Assembly (NCBI RefSeq): GCF_900105045.1
Contig: NZ_LT629739.1
Location: 4,154,001 to 4,218,000, forward strand
Direction of reading: 5' to 3'
Length of the DNA stretch: 64,000 nucleotides
Source of the DNA: Brevibacterium picturae
GTDB lineage: Bacteria; Actinomycetota; Actinomycetes; Actinomycetales; Brevibacteriaceae
Made by a program: the position numbers and the translations under genes. The notes under the pieces were generated by a model. It did no database searches. It was not told the DNA's origin and was given only the letters and a program-made list of their open reading frames with translations. Numbering within the stretch: position 1 is the first letter of the stretch; each line of letters starts with the position of its first letter. Below are positions 16,258 to 24,733 of the stretch, one piece after another.

Positions 16258-18923
16258 TGACTCAAGTAAACGAATCCCTCCTGCTCATCGACGGACACTC
16301 TCTGGCTTACCGCGCCTTCCACGCTCTTCCGGTGGAGAACTTCGCCACCAGCACCGGGCAGTCGACGAACGCCATCTACGGCTTCATCTCAATGCTCATC
16401 AACGTCCTCAGGGACGAGTCACCCAGCCACGTGGCCGTGGCCTTCGACCTGGGCCGGCAAACCTTCCGCCTCGAGGAATACGCCGAATACAAAGCCGGAC
16501 GAGCGAAGACGCCGCCCGAGTTCCATCCCCAGATCGATCTGATCAAGGACATCGTCGTGGCCATGGGCATCGCCGTCGTGACGAAGGAAGGCTTCGAAGC
16601 CGACGATGCGTTGGCGACCATGGCCCGGATGGGCACCGAGGCAGGTGCACGGGTCGAGGTGATGAGCGGAGACAAGGATTCGTTCCAGCTCTCGAACGAG
16701 ACCGTGACGATCCTCTATCCCAAGCGCGGGGTCAGCGATCTCAACCGCATGACCCCGGCCGCGATCGAAGAGAAGTACGCGGTGACACCGGCGAACTACC
16801 GCGGACTCGCGGCCCTGGTGGGGGAGAAGGCCGACAACCTTCCCGGCGTGCCCGGAGTCGGCGACAAGACCGCGGCGAAGTGGCTGGCAACCTACGGCGA
16901 TCTGCCCGGTGTGCTCGAGAACGCGGAGTCGATCAAGGGCAAGGTCGGCGAGAAACTGCGCGATCACATCCCCGAGGTCGAACGCAACTTCAAGCTCAAC
17001 CGCCTCCTCGACGATGTCGACCTCGACCTGAACTACGAAGATCTGAAATGGGGAGCCGGCGACCCGAGCGAACTCTCGAGCCTGTTCGATCAGCTCGAAT
17101 TCCAGGCTCTCGGCAAACGACTGAGTGCGATCTTCGGTGAGGAAGCCGTTCCGTCCGAAACCCTCGCCCCTGCCCGGGAGGTCTTCGTCGAAACCCTTGA
17201 GGTGTCCGGCCTCCTCGACAAGATCAGTGACTATGATGTGCTCGCCCTCGACTCCGATGCGCGCTACGAGCTGGGACGAGGAGACGCTCGCATCCTCGCG
17301 GTCTCCGGCACGCCTGAGCGGGCCTGGGTCGTCGACCTCGCCGAGGCGGGGGAGTCGGCCGCTGCGGACCTGGGCTCGGCGCTGCGAACGAAGAGTCTCA
17401 TCCTGCACAGCGCGAAGACGCAGATCAAAGCCTGGCGCTCACTGGGCCTCGACGTCGACGACGTTGTCGGTGACACCGCGCTGGCAGCCTATCTCCTGGT
17501 GCCCGACCAACGCAGCTATGAATTGCCGCAGATCGCGCTCGACCGTGCCGGGATCGAACTGAGCGAAACCGGCAGCGACAGCGGACAGCTGGCCCTCGAC
17601 CTCGACTCCGACCAGACCGCTTCGACTCATGGCCATAGGGCGGCTGCGCTGCTCGAGGTCCATGAGGTTCTGGCACAGGCAATCGACGACGCGAACATGG
17701 GCCAGGTCTATCGTGACATCGAACTGCCCCTGGTCCCGGTGCTGGCGAAGATGGAGCTCGCAGGCATCGCCGTCGACGAGCCGGGCCTGTCCGGGCTCAT
17801 CGACGAATTCACGAAGCAGGCGAACGCGAGCGCCGAGCTCGCCTATGAGGCGATCGGCCACGAGGTCAATCTCGGGTCGCCGAAGCAGCTGCAGACAGTG
17901 CTCTTCGACGAACTCGACATGCCCAAGACCAAACGCACGAAGACCGGATACACGACCGACGCCGAGGCGCTGGCGGAGCTGTTCATCAAGACCGAACACC
18001 CGTTCCTGCAGCACCTGCTGGCCTACCGTGATTCGACGAAGCTCAAACAGACCGTCGTCGGCTTGCTCAAGACCGTGGCCGAGGACGGGCGCATCCACAC
18101 CACCTACCAGCAGACCGTCGCCGCGACCGGTCGCCTGTCCTCGCTCGATCCGAACCTGCAGAACATTCCGGTCCGCACCGAATCAGGCCGACGGATCCGC
18201 GAGATCTTCATCGCCGACCCGGACATCGACAATGCTCGCCTTCTGACCGCCGACTACTCACAGATCGAAATGCGCATCATGGCCCATCTCTCAGGGGACG
18301 CCGCGCTGATCCAAGCGTTCAAGGACGGCGAGGACCTGCACTCCTACGTCGGGTCGAAGGTCTTCGGCGTCGGCATCGACGAGGTGGACTCCGCCATGCG
18401 GTCGAAGGTCAAGGCCATGTCGTATGGCTTGGTCTACGGTCTCTCCGCCTACGGGCTCTCCCGCCAGCTCGCGATCGGTGTGGACGAGGCGAAGAACCTC
18501 ATGGAGCAGTATTTCGAGCGCTTCGGCGCAGTCAAGGACTACCTCGACGAGATCGTCGAGCAAGCACGGGCCAACGGCTACACAGAGACCATCATGGGTC
18601 GCAGGCGCTACCTGCCGGCGCTGCACAGCGATCGGCGACAACTGCGGGACATGGCCGAGCGCGCCGCGCTCAACGCCCCCATCCAGGGATCTGCCGCGGA
18701 CATCATGAAGATGGCGATGCTCAAGGTCAGCGACCGCCTCGGCGATCTGAAATCGACCGTGCTGCTGCAGGTCCACGACGAGATCATCGTCGATGTTCAC
18801 CCCGACGAGATCGATGCTGTGACGGTGATCGTGACCGAGGAGATGGGGTCCGCATACGAGTCGGATGTGCCCCTCGACGTCAACGTCGGCACCGGAGTCT
18901 CCTGGCACGCGGCGGCCCACTGA
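16257..18923 (+). CDS. polA: DNA polymerase I
   Basis: This 888-residue repair and replication polymerase removes RNA primers and fills gaps. The N-terminal 5'-nuclease domain shows LLIDGHSLAYRAFHAL, FEADDALATMA, VMSGDKDSFQL and VPGVGDKTA. The C-terminal polymerase domain shows ATGRLSSLDPNLQNIPVRTESG, LLTADYSQIEMRIMAHLSGD, AMSYGLVYGLSAYGLSR and the palm motif VLLQVHDEIIVD. The middle domain has lost the proofreading acids: the DxE motif reads DSD (VLALDSDAR), and the later Asp positions correspond to Gln and Ala. It is therefore expected to lack 3'-5' exonuclease activity, as in related actinobacteria. GTG 16257 is chosen for its position relative to the TAGGCT box. Confidence 0.96.
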   Translation: MTQVNESLLLIDGHSLAYRAFHALPVENFATSTGQSTNAIYGFISMLINVLRDESPSHVAVAFDLGRQTFRLEEYAEYKAGRAKTPPEFHPQIDLIKDIVVAMGIAVVTKEGFEADDALATMARMGTEAGARVEVMSGDKDSFQLSNETVTILYPKRGVSDLNRMTPAAIEEKYAVTPANYRGLAALVGEKADNLPGVPGVGDKTAAKWLATYGDLPGVLENAESIKGKVGEKLRDHIPEVERNFKLNRLLDDVDLDLNYEDLKWGAGDPSELSSLFDQLEFQALGKRLSAIFGEEAVPSETLAPAREVFVETLEVSGLLDKISDYDVLALDSDARYELGRGDARILAVSGTPERAWVVDLAEAGESAAADLGSALRTKSLILHSAKTQIKAWRSLGLDVDDVVGDTALAAYLLVPDQRSYELPQIALDRAGIELSETGSDSGQLALDLDSDQTASTHGHRAAALLEVHEVLAQAIDDANMGQVYRDIELPLVPVLAKMELAGIAVDEPGLSGLIDEFTKQANASAELAYEAIGHEVNLGSPKQLQTVLFDELDMPKTKRTKTGYTTDAEALAELFIKTEHPFLQHLLAYRDSTKLKQTVVGLLKTVAEDGRIHTTYQQTVAATGRLSSLDPNLQNIPVRTESGRRIREIFIADPDIDNARLLTADYSQIEMRIMAHLSGDAALIQAFKDGEDLHSYVGSKVFGVGIDEVDSAMRSKVKAMSYGLVYGLSAYGLSRQLAIGVDEAKNLMEQYFERFGAVKDYLDEIVEQARANGYTETIMGRRRYLPALHSDRRQLRDMAERAALNAPIQGSAADIMKMAMLKVSDRLGDLKSTVLLQVHDEIIVDVHPDEIDAVTVIVTEEMGSAYESDVPLDVNVGTGVSWHAAAH

Positions 18924-19067
18924 GCCGGAGCTGGCCATCCCCGTTCAACGGCCAACTCGATCGCATCGCCGATCAACGGCCAGTCCGAATATGTCGTCGC
19001 CAGCGACAACAAATTCGGAGCAGCTGTTGATCGAGCGGGGAGGGGCGGTTCGGCGCTCTCGCCGAGG

Positions 19068-19907
19068 TCAGTCCTTGTTGAGCGTGGTGGAGAAGATGAC
19101 GGTGCCGGGCATGAGTGAGCCGCGCAGCGGAGACCAGCCGCCCCAGGCGGTCTGGTTGGACTCCGGCCACTCCGGTTCGGTCACCGAATCGATCGTGAAG
19201 CCGGCTGACACGAGCATGCTCACCCAGTCGCCCATGGTGCGGTGGTGCTCGGCGTAGACCGGCTGCCCATCCGCGGAGATCTCGACGTAGGGAGTGCGGT
19301 CGAAGTACGAGTACTCGACGGTCAGGCCCGCTTCGCCGGGCACATCGGGGAACATCCAACGCATCGGGTGCGTGGTCGAGAACGCCCACCGTCCGCCCGG
19401 GCGGACCACACGTGCGACCTCTGCGAGAACCACCTCGGCGTCCTTGACGAAGGGCAGCGCCCCATACGAGGAGAACGCAACGTCGAAGCTGTTCGAGGCG
19501 AACGGCAGCTGACGAGCGTCGGCGTGCAGGAACGTCGGGGGAGTGGCCTCGTTGCTGAGGGGATGCTCGCGCTGCAGGCGAGAGGCCTGCTCGAGCATTC
19601 CGGCGGAGACATCGACACCGGTGGCAATGGCTCCCTCTTCGGCCAGCCAGCGCGAGCACTGACCGGCACCGCAGCCGACTTCGAGGATCTGTCGCCGGTT
19701 CACATCTCCGAGCAGATTCACATCCGATTCGTGAATGCCCTCGGGACACCACATGAACTCGGAGGCGCCGAGGAAGCTGCCGTGTTCGGCCAGATATTCC
19801 TCGGCGGAATTGTCCCAATAGCCTCTGTTGGCGCGCACCGACGCCTCTTCATCGATGGGCAGATAGCCACCGCTGATGACCTCGGCTCGATAACTTCCGT
19901 CGCTCAT
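19068..19907 (-). CDS. class I SAM-dependent methyltransferase
   Basis: This 279-residue protein has the Rossmann methyltransferase motifs: ILEVGCGAGQCSRWLAEEG (motif I), ATGVDVSAGMLEQA (motif II acid), FLHADARQLPFASNSFDVAFSSYGALPF (motifs III-IV) and ARVVRPGGRWAFSTTHP (post motif). The C-terminus MPGTVIFSTTLNKD closes the sheet. The substrate is unknown. GGAGGA on the minus strand precedes two consecutive ATG codons (19910 and 19907); the second has the better spacing. It is divergent from rpsA and convergent with polA. This family is common beside polA in actinobacteria. Confidence 0.87.
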   Translation of the reverse strand: MSDGSYRAEVISGGYLPIDEEASVRANRGYWDNSAEEYLAEHGSFLGASEFMWCPEGIHESDVNLLGDVNRRQILEVGCGAGQCSRWLAEEGAIATGVDVSAGMLEQASRLQREHPLSNEATPPTFLHADARQLPFASNSFDVAFSSYGALPFVKDAEVVLAEVARVVRPGGRWAFSTTHPMRWMFPDVPGEAGLTVEYSYFDRTPYVEISADGQPVYAEHHRTMGDWVSMLVSAGFTIDSVTEPEWPESNQTAWGGWSPLRGSLMPGTVIFSTTLNKD

Positions 19908-19979
19908 CATTCCTCCGTGGCTTGGTCCATGATTCGTTTGCAACTTCGGCGTGCATTCACGCCATGGATGATGCTAGTA

Positions 19980-20008
19980 TTGACAACCGTATGCGCGTAT
20001 GCATACAT
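19980..20008 (+). promoter_or_regulatory. rpsA promoter with palindrome
   Basis: A consensus -35 TTGACA (19980-19985) is followed after 17 bases by ATACAT (20003-20008). The spacer contains GTATGCGC and the palindrome GTATGCATAC (19997-20006), which overlaps the -10 and could be an operator. It leaves a leader of about 95 bases before rpsA. Confidence 0.6.
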
Positions 20009-20112
20009 GACCAAAATCGTAATCGAGACCGGATCCAGTTCTCGGGGCGCTGTCACAGCATTGCCTCAGGGTATCGGATCTGGACCATAATTCCATCGGA
20101 GTCCCAACCTAT

Positions 20113-21597
20113 ATGACCACCACCACGCCGGAATCGGTGCAGCCGAAGCAGGTCGCTGTCAACGACATCGGAACCGCTGAGGACTTTCTCGCCGCCGTCG
20201 ACGAGACGATCAAGTACTTCAACGATGGCGACATCGTCGAAGGCACCGTCGTCAAGGTCGACCGCGACGAAGTGCTCGTCGACATCGGATACAAGACGGA
20301 AGGCGTCGTCCTTTCGCGAGAACTCTCCATCAAGCATGATGTCGATCCCGGCGAAGTCGTCGAGGTCGGGGACGAAATCGAAGCTCTCGTTCTTCAGAAG
20401 GAAGACAAAGAAGGCCGACTCATGTTGTCCAAGAAGCGCGCGCAGTACGAGCGCGCCTGGGGCGACATCGAGAAGATCAAGGAAGACGACGGTGTTGTCA
20501 CCGGCACCGTCATCGAGGTTGTCAAGGGCGGCCTGATCGTCGACATCGGTCTGCGCGGCTTCCTGCCGGCATCGCTGGTCGAGATGCGTCGCGTTCGCGA
20601 TCTTGCTCCTTACATCGGCCAGCAGGTCGAAGCCAAGATCATCGAACTGGACAAGAACCGCAACAACGTCGTTCTGTCCCGTCGCGCTTGGCTCGAGCAG
20701 ACTCAGTCGGCCGTCCGCCACGACTTCCTGCAGACCCTGCAGAAGGGCCAGGTCCGTCCCGGCGTCGTTTCCTCGATCGTCAACTTCGGTGCATTCGTCG
20801 ACCTCGGTGGTGTCGACGGACTCGTGCACGTCTCCGAACTGTCCTGGAAGCACATTGATCACCCAGGTGAGGTCGTCACCGTCGGTGACGAGGTCACCGT
20901 CGAGGTGCTCGACGTCGACATGGATCGCGAACGCGTCTCCCTGTCGCTCAAGGCGACCCAGGAAGATCCATGGCAGCACTTCGCTCGCACCCACGTCATC
21001 GGTCAGATCGTTCCCGGCAAGGTCACCAAGCTGGTTCCGTTCGGTGCGTTCGTGCGCGTCGAAGACGGCATCGAGGGCCTCGTCCACATCTCCGAACTCG
21101 CTGTTCGCCACGTGGATCTGCCTGAGCAGGTCGTCTCCGTCGACGAGACCATCTTCGTCAAGGTCATCGACATCGACCTCGAACGCCGTCGCATCTCGCT
21201 GTCGCTGAAGCAGGCGAACGAGGGCGTCGACCCCGAGGCCGAAGAATTCCTCGACCCTGCCCTCTACGGCATGCCGCAGGAATACGACGAAGACGGCAAC
21301 TACAAGTACCCAGAGGGCTTCGACCCCGAGACCAACGAATGGGTCGAGGGCTACGAAGCACAGCGCGAGACCTGGGAGCAGCAGTACGCCGCCGCTCAGG
21401 AACGCTGGGAAGAGCACAAGAAGCAGGTCGCCAAGGCCATCGCTGCGGATGCCGAAGCAGGCTCCGCGGAAGCCGGTGCCCCCGCCGAACCCGCTCCAGC
21501 CACCGGATCGTTCTCCTCGGAAGAGGCTGACGACGAAGGAACGCTGGCCAGCGATGAAGCTCTCGCAGCACTGCGTGAGAAGCTTGCAGGTAGCTGA
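20113..21597 (+). CDS. rpsA: 30S ribosomal protein S1
   Basis: This 494-residue protein has four S1 (OB-fold) repeats at about residues 37-105, 122-188, 207-275 and 292-362. Typical strands are GDIVEGTVVKVDRDEVLVDIGYKTEGV, GGLIVDIGLRGFLPASL, VNFGAFVDLGGVDGLVHVSELSW and VPFGAFVRVEDGIEGLVHISEL. It helps mRNAs bind the small subunit. The C-terminal third is acidic and low-complexity, as in other actinobacterial S1 proteins, which have fewer repeats than the six of E. coli. The ATG at 20113 has a weak GGAG about ten bases upstream. Confidence 0.97.
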   Translation: MTTTTPESVQPKQVAVNDIGTAEDFLAAVDETIKYFNDGDIVEGTVVKVDRDEVLVDIGYKTEGVVLSRELSIKHDVDPGEVVEVGDEIEALVLQKEDKEGRLMLSKKRAQYERAWGDIEKIKEDDGVVTGTVIEVVKGGLIVDIGLRGFLPASLVEMRRVRDLAPYIGQQVEAKIIELDKNRNNVVLSRRAWLEQTQSAVRHDFLQTLQKGQVRPGVVSSIVNFGAFVDLGGVDGLVHVSELSWKHIDHPGEVVTVGDEVTVEVLDVDMDRERVSLSLKATQEDPWQHFARTHVIGQIVPGKVTKLVPFGAFVRVEDGIEGLVHISELAVRHVDLPEQVVSVDETIFVKVIDIDLERRRISLSLKQANEGVDPEAEEFLDPALYGMPQEYDEDGNYKYPEGFDPETNEWVEGYEAQRETWEQQYAAAQERWEEHKKQVAKAIAADAEAGSAEAGAPAEPAPATGSFSSEEADDEGTLASDEALAALREKLAGS

Positions 21598-21610
21598 TAA
21601 CAGCACTCAC

Positions 21611-21643
21611 AAGGGCTCCCGGTCGATTGATCGGGAGCCCTTT
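21611..21643 (+). terminator. rpsA terminator
   Basis: AAGGGCTCCCG pairs perfectly with CGGGAGCCCTT around a 10-base loop, followed by TT. The right arm ends two bases before the GTG of the next gene, so terminator and translation start overlap functionally. Confidence 0.85.
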
Positions 21644-23464
21644 GTGTATGCACCCACTTTCCGGCACGGAGCCCGACCATGGCTGTGGTACACACTGCTG
21701 CTCACCGTCGCCAGCATCTGCGTGTTCGGTCAGATCGCCGCCGATCCCGGAGGGCAGGTCGTCGCCGAGAATGACGATTCATCGCTTTTCATCTGGTGGC
21801 TCGGGCACGCCGCGGACCTGCTCGCCTCCCACTTGGGCTTCGGCTCCGACGGCACTCCATCGGGATCGGCAGACGGCTTCCTCTACACGGAGGCGATGAA
21901 CACCCTCAACGGGGGAGTCAACGGAGCCTGGAACACCTCTCTGGCCGGCCTGGCGCTGATCCTGGCGCCCATCACCTGGGCGGCCGGTCCCATCGTCAGC
22001 TACAACCTGCTCATCATCTCCATCCCTGTGCTGGTCAGTCTGGCGACCGCCGTGCTGTTCACCCATTTCATGAACCGAATCCCTGCCTTCGTCGCAGCCG
22101 GCGGCGTGGGCTTCTCCAGCTACGTGATCGCGCAGTCGGCCGGTCATCCCAACCTCGCGTTCGCCCTCACACCGCCGCTGGTCGCCGCCGTCATCCTCAG
22201 ATTGCTTCTTCGGGCTCCCCGGCCCGGGTTCGCGACCCGTGAGTTCTGGACGCTGAGTCTCGGGCTGGGGATCGTCCTCGGATTCCAGTTCTACGTCTCC
22301 ACCGAGGTCCTCGCCGGCACCTTCATCGCCGTGCTGTGCCTGCTGCTGGCCATCGCCGTCTTCGGGCGCAAGGTCAGCAGCAGCGCAGGGTGGCTGCGGC
22401 TGGCTGTGGGCGGGGGAATCGGGTCAGGGCTCGCGCTTGTGATCGCGCTGCCCCTTCTGCTCATGATGCAGGGACCGAACGCACCCGAGGGGGCGATCAG
22501 GCCCCACGGGGTGTGGAACACCGACCTGCTCGATCCCATCGTGCCCGCGAGTCCGACACTTCTCGGCTCGGGCTCCTCGCCGATCCCACGGGTCATGGAC
22601 ATCGACTCCGCAGAGCTCGGCGCCTACGTCGGCGTGCCCGCACTCATCGCTGCCGTCATCATCGTCATCTGTCTGTTCCGCAATCCAAGGTACGCGGCGA
22701 TCCTGCGCATCGCCTCGGCGACGGGGCTCCTCGTGTTCGTGTTCTCGCTCGGATCTCCGGTGTTCCTGGGCGGGAGGGTCATCCTCGACACCGGTCCCTT
22801 CGCGCTGATCGAAGCGGTGCCGGTGCTCAACAACATCCTGCCCATGCGTCTGGTCCTGCATTCGACGATTGCACTGTTCGCGATCCTCGGCTGCGGACTG
22901 GAGTGGGCGCTCGACCACAGTCGGAAACACTCGGCCCAGGCCCTGCTCGGCCTGCTGGTGGTCTCCGCAGTGTGTGTGATCCCCGGTGTGCAGACCTCAC
23001 GAGAGGTCTTTGTGCCCGACTTCTACACGGAGTCCATCGCCGAGGTGATCCCTGCCGATTCCGTCGTGAAGACCGTTCCCCGCCCCCTGGCCTGGGCCGA
23101 ACCGCACGCCGACGAAGCCATGGTGTGGCAGTCCGTGAGCGGCTTCCACTACCGGGAGACCGGCGGCTACTTCATCGGTTCGAGCCCGGACGCGGCCATC
23201 ACCTATGCGGCACCCGAGGACGCCCTCGACGAGATTCTCCACGATTCGGTATTCACCGGTGCGCCCCTTCCTGAGCCAGACAGCGATGAGACCAGATCGG
23301 CAATCGACGATCTGCGCGGCCAAGGAGTCGACTTCATCGTTCTGGCACCGGACGCGCCGCTGCTGCCCGGAGGCCCAGGGGAATACCAGGACTTCCTCAC
23401 CGCCAGCCTCGGCGAACCGTCCTTTGCCGACGAAGGAGTTCTCGTCTACCCGTTGAATCGCTAG
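21644..23464 (+). CDS. polytopic membrane protein, GT-C glycosyltransferase-like
   Basis: This roughly 606-residue protein has about ten to eleven hydrophobic helices and a periplasmic-looking C-terminal domain. The first loop contains ENDDSSLFIWWLGH, an acidic motif at the place where GT-C enzymes keep their catalytic Asp. Later stretches such as NTSLAGLALILAPITWAAGP and FQFYVSTEVLAGTF resemble uncharacterised actinobacterial GT-C-like proteins. A polyprenyl-phosphate sugar donor is likely for such proteins, but acceptor and function are unknown. I place the start at GTG 21644. GGGAG in the terminator arm (21633-21637) is the only ribosome binding site in range, and no other start precedes the first helix. 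Confidence 0.6.
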   Translation: MYAPTFRHGARPWLWYTLLLTVASICVFGQIAADPGGQVVAENDDSSLFIWWLGHAADLLASHLGFGSDGTPSGSADGFLYTEAMNTLNGGVNGAWNTSLAGLALILAPITWAAGPIVSYNLLIISIPVLVSLATAVLFTHFMNRIPAFVAAGGVGFSSYVIAQSAGHPNLAFALTPPLVAAVILRLLLRAPRPGFATREFWTLSLGLGIVLGFQFYVSTEVLAGTFIAVLCLLLAIAVFGRKVSSSAGWLRLAVGGGIGSGLALVIALPLLLMMQGPNAPEGAIRPHGVWNTDLLDPIVPASPTLLGSGSSPIPRVMDIDSAELGAYVGVPALIAAVIIVICLFRNPRYAAILRIASATGLLVFVFSLGSPVFLGGRVILDTGPFALIEAVPVLNNILPMRLVLHSTIALFAILGCGLEWALDHSRKHSAQALLGLLVVSAVCVIPGVQTSREVFVPDFYTESIAEVIPADSVVKTVPRPLAWAEPHADEAMVWQSVSGFHYRETGGYFIGSSPDAAITYAAPEDALDEILHDSVFTGAPLPEPDSDETRSAIDDLRGQGVDFIVLAPDAPLLPGGPGEYQDFLTASLGEPSFADEGVLVYPLNR

Positions 23465-23474
23465 GCTGAAGTCA
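23462..23474 (+). promoter_or_regulatory. -10 box of coaE, leaderless
   Basis: TAGGCT at 23462-23467 overlaps the stop codon of the upstream gene and lies six bases before the coaE ATG. No Shine-Dalgarno is present. Confidence 0.55.
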
Positions 23475-24634
23475 TGCTGAAAATAGGTCTCACCGGTGGA
23501 ATCGGTGCAGGGAAGTCAACCGTCTCCGAGATCCTCGCCGCCCACGGCGCCGTGATCATCGATGCGGACAAGATCGCCCGCGAGGTCGTTGCTCCGGGAG
23601 AGCCGCTGCTGGCTCAGCTCGCGCAGCGATTCGGTGAGGACGTCATCGCCGGGGATGGGGGACTCGACCGGGCACGGCTGGCTGCCGCGGCCTTCGTCGA
23701 CGAGGACTCGACCGCCGCCCTCAACGCGCTCATGCACCCCGCAATCCAGGATCGGACCCTCGAGTACTTCACCAAGCATTCCCACGCCGAGGTGGTCGTC
23801 CACGATGTTGCGCTGCTCGTCGAGAATTCGATGACCCCGGCCTACCACCTCAATCTTCTCGTCGACGTTCCTGCCGAATTGCGACTGGAGCGGCTGATGA
23901 GCGCCCGGGGCATGGCCCGCGACGACGCCGAAGCGCGCATCGCCCGGCAGGCCGGCGACGCCGATCGCTACGCCGTCTGCGACGTGATCATCGACAATGC
24001 AGGGACGGTCGGGCAGACGCAGGAACGCGTTGCTCGCCTCCTCGAGGACCGGATCCTGCCGTTTGCGGCGAATCTGGAAGCGCATCGTCGCGCGGAACGC
24101 GGGCCGGCCGAGCTCGTCGACCCCGCCGGAGAGAATTGGCCGATGCAGGCGCAGCGGATCATCGACAAACTGCATCACGGACTCGGGAACCGGTTCACGA
24201 TCGACCACATCGGTTCAACGGCGATCCCGGGCCTGCCAGCCAAGGACGTCATCGATCTGCAGCTGCTCGTTCCCGACCTCGACGATGCACGGGCTCTGGC
24301 TCCGCACCTGGCCCAGCTGGGATATCCGGGTCAGGCCAGTGAGGACAACCTCGGCGAGGGCAGACTAGAGGCCAAAGGATTCCACGCGAACACGGACCCC
24401 GGTCGGGCCGTCAACCTTCATATTCGAACCGAGGGGTCTGTCGGTGCGGTCTTCGCCAGGGAGTTCGTGCACCTGCTCCGCCGCGATGACGATGAACGTG
24501 AAAAGTACGCGCAGCTGAAGCAGACACTGGCGAACGACCATACCGACGACGGGCAGTCCCACGGCTATGCGGAGGCGAAGGAACCGTACTTTCTGACGAT
24601 GCGCCGACGCCTCGTCCCAGGCAGCTTCGACTGA
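23474..24634 (+). CDS. coaE: dephospho-CoA kinase fused to UPF0157/GrpB domain
   Basis: This 386-residue two-domain protein begins with dephospho-CoA kinase (about residues 1-200), the last step of CoA synthesis. It has the P-loop GGIGAGKST at residues 8-16, the DADKIAREVV motif, the VHDVALLVE strand and LMSARGMARDDAEARIARQ in the lid region. The C-terminal part (about 205-380) is a UPF0157/GrpB nucleotidyltransferase-like domain with IDHIGSTAIPGLPAKDVIDLQLLVPD. This fusion is known from M. tuberculosis CoaE and other actinobacteria, where the second domain is thought to help folding or regulation. The gene is intact. Confidence 0.95.
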   Translation: MLKIGLTGGIGAGKSTVSEILAAHGAVIIDADKIAREVVAPGEPLLAQLAQRFGEDVIAGDGGLDRARLAAAAFVDEDSTAALNALMHPAIQDRTLEYFTKHSHAEVVVHDVALLVENSMTPAYHLNLLVDVPAELRLERLMSARGMARDDAEARIARQAGDADRYAVCDVIIDNAGTVGQTQERVARLLEDRILPFAANLEAHRRAERGPAELVDPAGENWPMQAQRIIDKLHHGLGNRFTIDHIGSTAIPGLPAKDVIDLQLLVPDLDDARALAPHLAQLGYPGQASEDNLGEGRLEAKGFHANTDPGRAVNLHIRTEGSVGAVFAREFVHLLRRDDDEREKYAQLKQTLANDHTDDGQSHGYAEAKEPYFLTMRRRLVPGSFD

Positions 24635-24697
24635 GCACAAGCGGTGCGATGCGTTGCCCTGTCGGGACCGAACGCTGCGTGAGTCTCGTCTCTTCTG

Positions 24698-24733
24698 TTC
24701 ACTGTGTCATGGGCGAGGGTTAGTGTTGGACCA
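24698..24733 (+). promoter_or_regulatory. uvrB promoter, leaderless
   Basis: TTCACT (24698-24703), a 17-base spacer and TAGTGT (24721-24726) precede the ATG by six bases. The transcription start should coincide with the A of ATG. I see no SOS (LexA) box between 24635 and 24733. Confidence 0.6.
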
